Below, piece after piece: positions 17,245 through 26,155 of a DNA stretch of 64,000 nucleotides (positions are counted from its first letter, which is position 1; each line of letters opens with the position of its first letter). The position numbers were made by a program, and so were the translations under genes. The DNA is from an uncultured Lentisphaeria bacterium (GTDB lineage: Bacteria > Verrucomicrobiota > Lentisphaeria > Victivallales > Victivallaceae). The notes beneath the pieces were generated by a model. The model was not told where the DNA came from, searched no databases, and saw only the letters and a program-made list of their open reading frames with translations. The DNA is taken from NCBI GenBank assembly GCA_949298075.1, contig CASFVA010000009.1, positions 1 through 64,000 on the forward strand, written 5' to 3'.

Positions 17245-18210
17245 TCAGAACAATCCTGATTCAATTGACCGGAAATCATCTTCCGTCAACCCACAGTGAA
17301 AAAACGTTTCCAACGGTCCGCGACGACCGGAAAAGGCCATAGTGTAACAACAGTCAGAAATTTCACAGCGGTCAGCCCCGAGCGGTTCGGAGTGGTACTC
17401 CAGCTCTCCGAAGCCGCCATCCCGGCCGTTGTCGCAGAAAATCTGCTGCGGACAGGCCGGTCCCGACCCCGGCGGATATGCCGTGTCATAACAATGCTCC
17501 GGCACCGTAAAACTCCGCATGACAAAAAACGGCCGTTCTTCCGAGAAACTGCAGTAGAACATCCGGCCGCGACTTCCCGGTTCCGGCCGGAAACCGACTT
17601 TAAACGATTCCCCGACTGCCGGCACCTCCGCCGAGCAGAAGCCCGAGGAGCAACGGGCGGCATTCCGGCCGAAATACGGCACCGGATCCGCACCCGCCAG
17701 CATAATGACGCCGCCCGGCGGCACCTGGAGCAGATTCCAGATGGCCGGGTGAATGCCTTCCGGAACCGGATTAAGCGCCTTCAGAGTGCTTTCCAGCCGG
17801 TATCCGGCCGCGGAAATCCCTGCCGGCTCCCGGCACTCCAGCAAAGTCACACGCCGGGTAAGCTCAAGTTCAAGCCGGATGCCCGACGCGAAAAATTCGA
17901 CGGTGAACCGGTTGCGCAGCGTCACGCCGCGCCGGTCCGCTTCAATCACCCGGTAGTCGCCCGGATCGACTCCGCACGGCACCCGGTAGGCTACGGGACC
18001 GGAGGATTCCGGCACAAAAAACAACTCCGATTCCGGAGAAATCCAGCCGCGTCCGCCGCCGAAATTCGGCCAGCCGACCGGGGACGGCGCCGGATTGACC
18101 CAGAGCACGTTGAGTCCGGGTTCCGGATACAGCCCGATTTCCCGGGCACCGCAGGGTTGAACCGCCACCCGGCCGTCGAGATCAATCAGCGGTTGAAGTC
18201 GATGATCCAT
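17245..18210 (-). CDS. Aldose-epimerase-like beta-sandwich protein of unknown function
   Basis: A 321-residue protein without signal peptide. The N-terminal part ([22 protein letters not shown]) recalls DUF4380/DUF6786-type proteins, which adopt a galactose-mutarotase-like beta-sandwich. No catalytic residue can be assigned with confidence. It overlaps the upstream zinc dehydrogenase gene by 25 bases, so the two are probably translationally coupled. In this operon it may handle anomer conversion or bind the sugar. Family placement rests on recalled motif resemblance only. Confidence 0.5.
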   Translation of the reverse strand: MDHRLQPLIDLDGRVAVQPCGAREIGLYPEPGLNVLWVNPAPSPVGWPNFGGGRGWISPESELFFVPESSGPVAYRVPCGVDPGDYRVIEADRRGVTLRNRFTVEFFASGIRLELELTRRVTLLECREPAGISAAGYRLESTLKALNPVPEGIHPAIWNLLQVPPGGVIMLAGADPVPYFGRNAARCSSGFCSAEVPAVGESFKVGFRPEPGSRGRMFYCSFSEERPFFVMRSFTVPEHCYDTAYPPGSGPACPQQIFCDNGRDGGFGELEYHSEPLGADRCEISDCCYTMAFSGRRGPLETFFHCGLTEDDFRSIESGLF

Positions 18211-19247
18211 TTGATCCTTTCCCGATTGCGGAGCTTCATATCCTCCAGCGCCCTGGCCAGCTCGTCAAAACGGTAGCGCCCGGTAATCAACACACCGGGA
18301 CGCAGCCGGCCCGACTCCAGCAGCGCAAGGCAGGCCGCATGAGTTCCGGACGCCGCAGCCACTCCGCGCAGGGTGATGTTGTTGAAAACCAGCTTGTCGA
18401 TGGCAAAATCCGGGATGCCCTTGTCATAAAAGGCAATAGTCGCCACCACCCCGCCCGACCGGACCACGTCAAAAGCAGCCGCCAGCAACTCCAGCGATCC
18501 GGAAGTCTCGATCACTTTGTCCACTCGCCCTCCGGGAGTGTAACGGGCAATTGTCCCGGGAACCGACTCCCGGGTGGTGTCAATCAGTACGTCGGCAGCC
18601 TCGAACTCGGCCGCCTTGCCCAGTTTGAACGCATTGCGTCCGGTCAGAAACACCCGGGCCGCGCCGGCAATCCGGCAAAGGCGGGCGGCAAGCAGTCCGA
18701 TCGCGCCTGAACCGTTGACCAGCACGCTGTCGCCGGGTGCCACCTCCGCCGCCCGGACTCCGGAAAACGCCACCGTCATCGGTTCAAGCAATGCTCCGCT
18801 GTCGAAATCCACGTTGTCGGGCAGACGGAACGTGTGCCGTTCCGGCAGCAGGATGTATTCGGCAAACGCGCCGTCCCAGGCGTGCACCGTGCCGAGCGAC
18901 CGCACTTCCGGACAGCGGAAAGTTTCACCGTTGAGACAGTGAATGCACCGTCCGCAACCGAATCCATTGTCGCTCACCACCCGGTCGCCGACCTTGAATC
19001 CGCGGACATCAGGACCGACGGCGGCCACAGTTCCGGACCACTCGTGGCCCATGGTCATGGGGAATGTGACATCTCCGGTTTTGACGAAGTAGAGTTCTCC
19101 GGAATAAATGGCATAATCGGTGCTGCAGACACAGGCGCGTTCCACCTTGGCCAGCAGCTGGCCCGGACCGGGTTCCGGCCGCGGCAGCTCCGTCATTCTC
19201 AGATCAAATGGTCCGTACAGCCGGGCGGCTTTCATGGTTGATGACAT
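18186..19247 (-). CDS. Zinc-dependent MDR alcohol/polyol dehydrogenase
   Basis: A 353-residue medium-chain dehydrogenase like sorbitol, threonine or galactitol dehydrogenases. The catalytic zinc ligands are suggested by the Cys in RACVCSTDYAIY and by GHEWSG. The structural zinc lobe has the four cysteines of GCGRCIHCLNGETFRC. The NAD-binding glycine motif is NGSGAIGLLA. It most likely oxidises a secondary hydroxyl of a sugar, polyol or aldonate. It overlaps the 2-hydroxyacid dehydrogenase gene by 16 bases and the mutarotase-like gene by 25. Substrate unknown. Confidence 0.88.
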   Translation of the reverse strand: MSSTMKAARLYGPFDLRMTELPRPEPGPGQLLAKVERACVCSTDYAIYSGELYFVKTGDVTFPMTMGHEWSGTVAAVGPDVRGFKVGDRVVSDNGFGCGRCIHCLNGETFRCPEVRSLGTVHAWDGAFAEYILLPERHTFRLPDNVDFDSGALLEPMTVAFSGVRAAEVAPGDSVLVNGSGAIGLLAARLCRIAGAARVFLTGRNAFKLGKAAEFEAADVLIDTTRESVPGTIARYTPGGRVDKVIETSGSLELLAAAFDVVRSGGVVATIAFYDKGIPDFAIDKLVFNNITLRGVAAASGTHAACLALLESGRLRPGVLITGRYRFDELARALEDMKLRNRERIKWIIDFNR

Positions 19248-20269
19248 GGTGCATTTTCCGTTTCAGTTGGCATTTTAAGTTTGCCGGCGGCAATCAGCGC
19301 CTCGCGGTTGACGATATTGACAGGGTAACGTCCGTCGCACAGCAGCCCGGCAGTGGCCTCGGCCGCCCGCCGGAGCGTCTCTTCGCGGGACTCAATCGAA
19401 TTGGCTGACACATGCGGTGTCAACACGGTGTTGGGAGCCTTAAACAGGGGATGCGTTACCGGGAAACCGCCTTCAGCAAAAACGTTGGTTTCCCCGAAAA
19501 CATCAATGCCGGCGAAACCGATCCGACCGCTTTCCAGCGCCCGGGCCAGCGCAGTTTCATCAACCAGTTCCCCCCTGGCGGTGTTGATGAACACCGCTCC
19601 CGGCTTCAGCCGGGCAATACGGCCGGCGTCAAACATCCGGCGGGTGGCGGGCAGCAGCGGACAGAGCAGCACAACGACATCGGACGTTTCCGTCAGCGTA
19701 TCCAGATCGACAGCCCCGACTCCGTACTCCGCCGCCGCTTCAGCGGTCAGCGCCGGGTCACTGACGATGATCCGCATTCCGAAAGCAGCGGCGCGGCGGG
19801 CCGTCAGCCGGCCGATTTTGCCGAAACCGACCATGCCGAGCGTCAGGTCGGCGATACGCCGGATGCCGCCGACGTCCTCCGCCCGCCGTCCGGAACGGGC
19901 CAGCCGCTCCATGGCGGGCAGCCGACGCAGTCCGGCCAGCATCAGCGCCATGGTGTGATCGGCCACTTCAGCGGTGAAGGAATCCGGCACGTTGGCCACG
20001 ATGATTCCGCGGATTGCGGCGGCGGCGAGATCGATTTTATCACAGCCGTTGCCGAGGCGCGAAACGATCCGGCAGGAGGTCAGCCGCTCCAGCTCCGGAG
20101 CCTGCAGATAGGATGAAACGATCTGCACCGCCGCAATCCGGCTGAGATCGGCGCATTCCGAAAGCTGTTCAACTTCAATCAGCCGGCCGGCGCCTTCAAG
20201 GATCCGCCGTTCGGTCGCCGTCATCGGACAGGTATGGGCATTGAGCCGCACAATCTCAAATGGCTTCAT
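19232..20269 (-). CDS. D-isomer specific 2-hydroxyacid dehydrogenase
   Basis: A 345-residue NAD-dependent dehydrogenase of the phosphoglycerate/glyoxylate reductase type. The Rossmann motif is GFGKIG. The catalytic Arg lies in NTARGELVD, the Glu in GIDVFGE and the His in TPHVSANS. GGAG seven bases before the ATG at 20269 sets the start; the open frame continues upstream to 20401 but would overlap the previous gene heavily. The gene overlaps both neighbours, which shows tight coupling. It probably reduces or oxidises a keto/hydroxy acid of the operon's pathway. Confidence 0.88.
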   Translation of the reverse strand: MKPFEIVRLNAHTCPMTATERRILEGAGRLIEVEQLSECADLSRIAAVQIVSSYLQAPELERLTSCRIVSRLGNGCDKIDLAAAAIRGIIVANVPDSFTAEVADHTMALMLAGLRRLPAMERLARSGRRAEDVGGIRRIADLTLGMVGFGKIGRLTARRAAAFGMRIIVSDPALTAEAAAEYGVGAVDLDTLTETSDVVVLLCPLLPATRRMFDAGRIARLKPGAVFINTARGELVDETALARALESGRIGFAGIDVFGETNVFAEGGFPVTHPLFKAPNTVLTPHVSANSIESREETLRRAAEATAGLLCDGRYPVNIVNREALIAAGKLKMPTETENAPCHQP

Positions 20270-21101
20270 AACGCTTTCTCCGCTCCGCCGCGGCCGCCGT
20301 CTCGGAGGCAATGACCCCCCGCCCCGCCGCAATCGTGAATTTTTCCCCCGGCGCCGGAACCAGAGCCTGAACTCCCGCCGGCAGCCGCCCGGCCGCCTCA
20401 TTCAAAAACGCCCCGGGTACGCCGCCGTGTTCGACGAACATGCCGAAATGAGCCGCAAGCACACTCCGGGGCCGGAGCGCGGCCGCGATTTCCGCCGCGC
20501 CCTTCTCCCCCGGATTACCGTAGGCGGGATTGATCGGAACTATCAGCACATCGACTCCGGAGGCCTCCGGTAGGGCGGCGAGCCGTTCCGGGCAGCACGA
20601 GGTGTCGCCGGTGTGGTAGATCCGGACCCCTCCGCAATCAATGATCAGGCCGACCGCCTCCGGGGCCAGTTCCCCGTGGTCGGCGTACACGGCCCGGAAA
20701 TCCACGCCGTCCATCCGGATTTTCTTCCCGCAAGCGAGAATGGAAGTGCGTTCGTCCGGAATATTGCATTTCCGGTAAACCGGGCGACAGTCGGGCGCTC
20801 CGACCAGATGCAGTCCGGGCAGCCGCCGGGCCGCGTCCGCGGCCAGTTCGACATCCAGATGGTCGCCGTGGGCATGGGTCGAAGCCAGAATATCGGCGGT
20901 GAATTCCGCCACCGTCAGCGGCGTCGGAATCAGCCGCTTGTACGCGCCATCCGCCGACTCCAGCGCGTCGGAAAGGTAAAGATCCAGACCGATCACCACC
21001 CCGGACGTTCCCTTGATCATGAAACCGGCCTGTCCAAGATAAAACAATTCCGCCGTACCGGGGTCCGGAACGGATTGCGCAATACGTTCCGCCAGCCTCA
21101 T
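20256..21101 (-). CDS. UlaG-like metallo-beta-lactamase-fold hydrolase
   Basis: A 281-residue MBL-fold protein. The metal motif HxHxDH is THAHGDH (H76, H78, D80, H81). A further Asp lies in YHTGDTS and a His in AAHFGMF. UlaG-family members hydrolyse L-ascorbate 6-phosphate lactone; in this setting a sugar lactonase acting after a dehydrogenase is plausible but inferred. It overlaps the HpaI-like gene upstream by four bases and the dehydrogenase gene downstream by fourteen. Length is close to the UlaG-like/MBL-hydrolase group. Confidence 0.8.
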   Translation of the reverse strand: MRLAERIAQSVPDPGTAELFYLGQAGFMIKGTSGVVIGLDLYLSDALESADGAYKRLIPTPLTVAEFTADILASTHAHGDHLDVELAADAARRLPGLHLVGAPDCRPVYRKCNIPDERTSILACGKKIRMDGVDFRAVYADHGELAPEAVGLIIDCGGVRIYHTGDTSCCPERLAALPEASGVDVLIVPINPAYGNPGEKGAAEIAAALRPRSVLAAHFGMFVEHGGVPGAFLNEAAGRLPAGVQALVPAPGEKFTIAAGRGVIASETAAAAERRKRYEAI

Positions 21102-21907
21102 TTTTCCAGCTGCTCCTCTTTCAACACCCGGTGCAGATTCTCGGCGACGCTCCGGGCGCCGTTCCAGATCAGTCCGGGATCGTCGCAGACCCAGAAACAG
21201 CGCATGCCTTCACGCAGCCAGAACCGCACCCACTCCGGATCGCCGCCGGCAATGCCGGGCGTCACCCCGTATTTCCGGCAGGCGGCAATCATGCGCCGCA
21301 CCGTTTCCAGATAAAGCGGATTCCGGTACTGCCCCGGAATGCCGAGCCCGACGCTGAGATCGTCATTGCCGATCACCGCCACGTCGAGACCGGGAGTGGA
21401 AAGAATGTCATCAAGCTGATCCGCCGCTTCGCGGGTCTCGATCTGGATTCCGACCACGGTGTCGCGGTCCAGGGCGGCAATCATCTCGGCAGAGCCTCCC
21501 TGCCAGCCGACATACCGGCCGGCCGGACAGGTGCTGGCGCCGCAGCCGCGCTGCCCCGCCGGCGGATATTTGACGGTCCGCAGGAGCTGTTCGACATCCG
21601 CCCGGCTGCGGACCCGGGGCAGAAACACGCCGTCAGGCAGCTGGTCCAGGATCGGACAGATCTCCGAATAGACGTTGTGCGGAACCCGGACCATGCAGGG
21701 CAGATCCAGCAGCCGGGCGGTCCGGATCAGTTCAAGTACCGTGGTGCGGTCCAGCGCAGTATGTTCACGGTCGATCATGACCGCGTCCAGGCCGGAATCC
21801 CGATAGGCCTCCATGATCATTCCGGTCCGGCAGTCCATGACGCAGCCGAAAAACACCGGATTGCCGCTGTGCAGCAGCCGTTTGAGTTTGCCGATGCTGT
21901 AATGCAT
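21098..21907 (-). CDS. HpcH/HpaI family class II aldolase
   Basis: A 269-residue metal-dependent TIM-barrel aldolase that cleaves 2-keto-3-deoxy (hydroxy)acids to pyruvate-type products and an aldehyde. The base His is in MIDREHT, metal ligand Glu in IQIETREA and Asp in IGNDDLSVGLG. The ATG at 21907 is preferred because AAAGG lies about ten bases upstream and homologues begin near this point; the frame is open back to 21997. It is the first gene of the eleven-gene leftward operon, next to a divergent AraC regulator. Confidence 0.85.
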   Translation of the reverse strand: MHYSIGKLKRLLHSGNPVFFGCVMDCRTGMIMEAYRDSGLDAVMIDREHTALDRTTVLELIRTARLLDLPCMVRVPHNVYSEICPILDQLPDGVFLPRVRSRADVEQLLRTVKYPPAGQRGCGASTCPAGRYVGWQGGSAEMIAALDRDTVVGIQIETREAADQLDDILSTPGLDVAVIGNDDLSVGLGIPGQYRNPLYLETVRRMIAACRKYGVTPGIAGGDPEWVRFWLREGMRCFWVCDDPGLIWNGARSVAENLHRVLKEEQLEK

Positions 21908-22228
21908 GATATTATTGCCTTTCACTGACATTAAACCGGCGTTGCCCGCCGGGATCTGACTGGCTATACAGTAACCCCCATCCCGGGGCTCCGCCATAAA
22001 AGCAATTACTGATTAAATACACCAAAATACTGGAAAACCCAAGAACTTATCCCGGCACGCGCCATGTTACCATGTCTTTACACGTAACTTGCGAATTTCA
22101 CCTGCGAAAGTGTCACGTCGGAAAATTCATCAAACATTCCGGTTGAATTTGATTTGACAGCGGCGGATCACCATGATATATTTGAAACCGTCCGGCAGTG
22201 ATTCCTGAAAAAAAACAGCATAAGCGTT
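21908..22228. promoter_or_regulatory. Divergent control region between the HpaI operon and an AraC gene
   Basis: This 321-base gap has no gene. It holds a strong rightward promoter (listed separately), a direct repeat TGCGAA (22090-22095 and 22103-22108) and an inverted repeat GTTAC...GTAAC (22066-22070 / 22084-22088), all placed where an AraC-type regulator could control both directions. No well-spaced leftward promoter was found, which fits activator dependence of the operon. Confidence 0.4.
22154..22182 (+). promoter_or_regulatory. Promoter of the first AraC-type gene
   Basis: Perfect TTGACA (22154-22159), exactly 17 bases, then TATATT (22177-22182). Start expected near 22189. Confidence 0.75.
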
Positions 22229-23143
22229 ATGCCTGCTAACATGCACAATTCTACTGAAGAGCTTTTTTGCCTGCCCTGTGACACCGACTCCAGGCGCGAA
22301 GGTCTGCCGCTTTACTGCATGTTCGACTTCATCGTCGGCAATCTGACCACGGTGCCGCCGAAGCACAGCACCGGATGGCGGACCATGCCGTTTCATCTGA
22401 TCACCATTCCGCTCCTGGATGGGACCGGGGCGGTCAACCGGACAGAAATCGCGGGCGGAGAGGGATTTGAATCCAACTCGGGCGACATGATTTTCATACC
22501 GGCTGGCGTGGCGCACCGCATCAGCGACCTGCGCAACGATCCGCCGCCGCGCAGTCTCTGGATGCACTTCCGGCTCCGGGTGCTGGAAAATTTTGATGTG
22601 CTGTCGTTTTACGATCTGCCCTACCGGATTCCGGCCGAATGCAACGGCGTACTGAGGCAGCTGCTCGAAAGACTGATCGCCATGCCGCGGCACCTGGACT
22701 TCACCGGGACGCTCGAGCAACAGCTGACCGGGTTGAATTTCTGCGCCGAACTGCTCCGGTTCGGCAGCCGGCGCTCCGGAGGCAGCGGCAAAACCGACTT
22801 CAATCTGAGACGGCTGCAGCCGGTTCTGAAACGGCTTTCCGCCTCCGTCACCCTGCCGCCGATCCGGAGCCTGGCCGGAAGCGTCAACCTGTCTCCCTCA
22901 CGTTTTCTGGCGGTGTTCCGGGAAACCATGGGCATGTCGCCGGGACAGTATTTCGAGACCGGACGCTTCCGCCGGGCCGCACTGCTGCTGATGCGTGAAA
23001 ATTGTTCCATTGGAGAAATCGCCGACATGCTGGGGTTCTGTTCGCCGTTTCACTTCAGCAACAAATTCCGGCGCATCGCCGGTGTCTCGCCTTCGGAATT
23101 CCGGCGCCAGCACGCCGGAAGCGCGGGCAATCCGTCAGCTTGA
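22229..23143 (+). CDS. AraC family transcriptional regulator
   Basis: A 304-residue regulator with an N-terminal cupin-like sensor region (GDMIFIPAGVAHRISDL) and a C-terminal double helix-turn-helix (about residues 205-300; second helix signature IGEIADMLGFCSPFHFSNKFRRIAG). Such proteins usually activate sugar genes on ligand binding. It is divergent from the three-aldolase operon and upstream of the sialidase-like gene, so either could be its target. No good Shine-Dalgarno precedes the ATG at 22229; the in-frame ATG at 22241 is an alternative. Confidence 0.9.
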   Translation: MPANMHNSTEELFCLPCDTDSRREGLPLYCMFDFIVGNLTTVPPKHSTGWRTMPFHLITIPLLDGTGAVNRTEIAGGEGFESNSGDMIFIPAGVAHRISDLRNDPPPRSLWMHFRLRVLENFDVLSFYDLPYRIPAECNGVLRQLLERLIAMPRHLDFTGTLEQQLTGLNFCAELLRFGSRRSGGSGKTDFNLRRLQPVLKRLSASVTLPPIRSLAGSVNLSPSRFLAVFRETMGMSPGQYFETGRFRRAALLLMRENCSIGEIADMLGFCSPFHFSNKFRRIAGVSPSEFRRQHAGSAGNPSA

Positions 23144-23208
23144 ACACACCCCTCCGCCGGATTCAATCCCCGCCGCCCAAAATTTGCGCCGTTTCAGCGA
23201 CCGGCCAA

Positions 23209-23237
23209 TTGACACGGCTTGAGACCGAAATTATGTT
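23209..23237 (+). promoter_or_regulatory. Promoter of the sialidase-like gene
   Basis: Perfect TTGACA (23209-23214), 17 bases, then TATGTT (23232-23237), about 70 bases ahead of the ATG. Confidence 0.6.
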
Positions 23238-23305
23238 ATATCCAGATCCGGACAATTCCAACCGGATGACTGTGGCAATTGACCAACATCAGGAGTTCCC
23301 AAACC

Positions 23306-24535
23306 ATGCAGCTCATCGCATCGGAAAAAATTTTCTTTGAATCTCCGTACCCCAAAGAGGTTTTCTGCTACACTCCCTTTCTTGCCCGCGCCGCCGCCGG
23401 CCGGATTGTGGCCAGTTTCGACCTCGGCGGCCCCGGCACCGCGAAACTGGAGGGGCCGCTCTCCGATCACGGCGATTTCGCCTGCAATCAGGTCCACATA
23501 CTGGTGTCAGACGATCATGGGCACTCCTGGCGGGAAACCGGACGCCTGCCCATGCTGCACTGCCGGGTGTTTCAGGCCGGCGAACGCCTATACGCAATCG
23601 GGCAGAGCCATCGCCTGCTGATTTCAGTCAGCCGGGACAACGGCGACAGCTGGAGTCCGGTTTCTGTATTGGAGTCCGAACACCGCTGGGAGCCGGGAGC
23701 CGCCATCGACTGCCGCGACGGCGTGGTCCGGCTGGTAATGGAGCAGCGGATCCGCCCGGATGACTGGCCCGGAATGGCGCAGGTCCTGCTGACCGCCCGG
23801 ACCCGGGACGATCTCACCCGTCCGGAAAGCTGGCGTTTTTCCGCGCCCTGGGTGCTGGAAGATCACGTTGCGCTGCCCCAGCCCTGCGGTGTGCCGTTTT
23901 ATCCGGCCGGAGATCAGTGTCCCGGTGCGCCGGACCCCCGGTTCTGCGGCCGTCCCGGCGGACTTGAAACCAACGTTATGCGGATCCATGATCCCGATCA
24001 TCTGCTGTACAATGCCGCACCGGACGCGGTGGTGCTGCTGGCCCGCCTGCATTCCGGCGCCACCAATCTCGCCCTGATGCTCCGGGGCGGAACCGATGCC
24101 GACGGTCAGCCCGTGATCGACACGTTCACCACTCCGGGCGGCGCCCCGCTGGTGTTCGTGCCGCTGCCGGGCGGCCACATGCGCTTCCAGATCGTCTGGG
24201 ATGAGCCGTCGCGCCGCTACTGGATGGTCGGCTCGCAGGCAACCGACAGCCTGACCCGCCCGGACCGGTTGCCGGCCGACCGCTACAACCTGCCGGATAA
24301 CGAACGCAACCGGATGGTACTCCATTTTTCCCGCAATCTGCGTGACTGGTGTTTCGCGGGGGTCGTCGCCATCGGCACTACACCCCGGGACTCCCGGCAT
24401 TACGCCTCGCTGCTGGTCGACGGTGAAGATCTGCTGATTCTGAGCCGCTCCGGCGACCGCCGGGCCGCCTCAGCCCACAACGGCAATCTGCTGACGTTAC
24501 ACCGGGTGAGTAAATTCCGCCAGCTGATCTATTGA
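23306..24535 (+). CDS. Sialidase-fold (BNR/Asp-box) protein
   Basis: A 409-residue predicted six-bladed beta-propeller. Two Asp boxes are visible: SDDHGHSW (residues 68-75) and SRDNGDSW (109-116). Proteins of this class include exo-alpha-sialidases and other glycan-acting enzymes. The usual catalytic Arg triad and Tyr/Glu pair could not be assigned, and no signal peptide is present, so a cytoplasmic glycoside hydrolase or a non-sialidase propeller enzyme is possible. The start at 23306 is set by AGGAG eleven bases upstream. It has its own promoter and is convergent with the kinase gene. Confidence 0.75.
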   Translation: MQLIASEKIFFESPYPKEVFCYTPFLARAAAGRIVASFDLGGPGTAKLEGPLSDHGDFACNQVHILVSDDHGHSWRETGRLPMLHCRVFQAGERLYAIGQSHRLLISVSRDNGDSWSPVSVLESEHRWEPGAAIDCRDGVVRLVMEQRIRPDDWPGMAQVLLTARTRDDLTRPESWRFSAPWVLEDHVALPQPCGVPFYPAGDQCPGAPDPRFCGRPGGLETNVMRIHDPDHLLYNAAPDAVVLLARLHSGATNLALMLRGGTDADGQPVIDTFTTPGGAPLVFVPLPGGHMRFQIVWDEPSRRYWMVGSQATDSLTRPDRLPADRYNLPDNERNRMVLHFSRNLRDWCFAGVVAIGTTPRDSRHYASLLVDGEDLLILSRSGDRRAASAHNGNLLTLHRVSKFRQLIY

Positions 24536-24609
24536 CGCGGCTCCGGTCGACTGAATCTCAGAACGGCGACGGACCGGGGTGGTCCGCCGCCGTGAAAAAA
24601 CGCGCCGCG

Positions 24610-26151
24610 TCAAGACACTGAACGCTCCAGCACGGCAAACTCCCGCAAGGCCCGGCGGTAGACCGGAGCCGTTCCGGCACGGGGCGCCACCGTTTCCACC
24701 GGGGAACAGAACTTTTCCCACAGCTCTTCAAAAGTCGCGGCCCCGATCGCCGCCGCCGCCCGCAGCGCCGCTCCAAGAGCGGCGGAGTCAGCCACGGCGA
24801 TGCTTTCGACCGTCGCCTCGAAGACGTCAGCCAGAATCTGCCGGAAACCAACGGATCCTGACGCGCCGCCGGTAATCCGCAGCCGCCGGAAGGTTTCCCC
24901 CTGCCATTGCGAATGCAGCCGCATCCGCAGGGCCTGGGATTCCAGCACCGCCCGGATCAATTCCGCCGGAGCCGCCGCCCCGGCGTCGAAATTATACACG
25001 GCTCCGGCAGTACCCACCGGAGGAGTGCATTCCGGCACAAAATAGGGGAGCATCAGCCGGCCGCCGTTGCCGGGAGCAGTCAGCTCCAGAGCAGTGCGGT
25101 CGAAAAAGTCCCAGTCCGCCCCGCACTGCCGCCGAACGGTATCCCGGGCCAGCGAACCATTGGCAAAGCAGATCAGGCTCATGAAACCGCCGGCCGGATT
25201 ACCGAATACATGCCCGCAGCCGTCGGGATCAGTGCGGAAATCCGGCATCGCCGCGAAAAAGGTGTCGCTGGTTCCCAGCGAGACGACCGCCACGCCGGGC
25301 CGGCCGCCGCCCACTCCGATCAAACTGTTGGGATTGTCTCCGGAAAACACCACCACCGGAGTACCCGTCGGGATGCCGTACCGGGCAAAATAAGGCGCCG
25401 AACCGCCGACTATCCGGTCGTCCGGAACCACCTCCGGCAGCCTGCCGGCGAGTCCGGGAGCGCAGAACTCCGCAATCAGGGGATCAAACTTCCGGGTGCT
25501 CAGGTCGAGCAGATTCATGCCGGCGCCGTCACCGCAGTCCACCGGCAGAGCGGCGCCGCAGAGCACCGATCCCAGAAAGGAACTCACCAGATGCACCGCA
25601 GCAGTCGCATTCCAGTCCTCCGGATCAATCCGGGCAAAGCGGCGGATCTGTGCCGCGGTGAAACGCTCAATGGCCGGACTGCCGGTTTCATTCCGAAGCC
25701 GTTCCCCGAAACGCGCGGTCAACTCGGCACACTCCGGTGTGGTCGAGTGATCCATCCATATCGGAGCCAGCCGGCGGCTGAGCGCCGGAGCAAGCTGTCC
25801 GGACAGCGGACGCTCCGGATCGAGCGCTCCGATAATCGGAGCAAACCGCCCGTTGAGATAAACCGAACCATGCTGCTGGCCGGAACCGGAAATTCCGGCC
25901 ACCAGTTGCAGCGGCGCCCCGGCGTTGCTCAGCTTTTCCAGCACCAGATCAAGCGCATCCAGCCACATGAGCGGATCCGCCTGACGCACCGTCGGATCGG
26001 AATCCGGCACAAAGCCGTTGGGCGACTGATACTGCGGCAGCTCCCGGCCGAAATTCACCGATGCGGACGCCACGACCTCTCCGGCCGCAGCATTGATCAG
26101 CACCGCTTTCAGGCTCTGAGTGCCGGCATCAAGTCCAAGATAGCACTTCAC
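24610..26151 (-). CDS. FGGY family carbohydrate kinase (xylulokinase-like)
   Basis: A 513-residue sugar kinase of the actin-like ATPase fold. The N-terminal phosphate motif is LGLDAGTQSLKAVL and the substrate segment SGSGQQHGSVY corresponds to the xylulokinase SGQMHG region. The C-terminal FGGY signature is represented by RLRITGGASGS. A GTG at 26151, four bases past the isomerase gene's stop, fits the family N terminus; a TTG at 26172 is an alternative. Co-occurrence with the xylose isomerase-like gene suggests a ketopentose substrate such as D-xylulose, but other ketoses are possible. Confidence 0.82.
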   Translation of the reverse strand: MKCYLGLDAGTQSLKAVLINAAAGEVVASASVNFGRELPQYQSPNGFVPDSDPTVRQADPLMWLDALDLVLEKLSNAGAPLQLVAGISGSGQQHGSVYLNGRFAPIIGALDPERPLSGQLAPALSRRLAPIWMDHSTTPECAELTARFGERLRNETGSPAIERFTAAQIRRFARIDPEDWNATAAVHLVSSFLGSVLCGAALPVDCGDGAGMNLLDLSTRKFDPLIAEFCAPGLAGRLPEVVPDDRIVGGSAPYFARYGIPTGTPVVVFSGDNPNSLIGVGGGRPGVAVVSLGTSDTFFAAMPDFRTDPDGCGHVFGNPAGGFMSLICFANGSLARDTVRRQCGADWDFFDRTALELTAPGNGGRLMLPYFVPECTPPVGTAGAVYNFDAGAAAPAELIRAVLESQALRMRLHSQWQGETFRRLRITGGASGSVGFRQILADVFEATVESIAVADSAALGAALRAAAAIGAATFEELWEKFCSPVETVAPRAGTAPVYRRALREFAVLERSVS

Positions 26152-26155
26152 GGCG

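Noticed and set aside
24540-24606. Terminator between the convergent sialidase-like and kinase genes
   Set aside because: GC-rich inverted repeats are present, but neither strand has a T-run after the stem.
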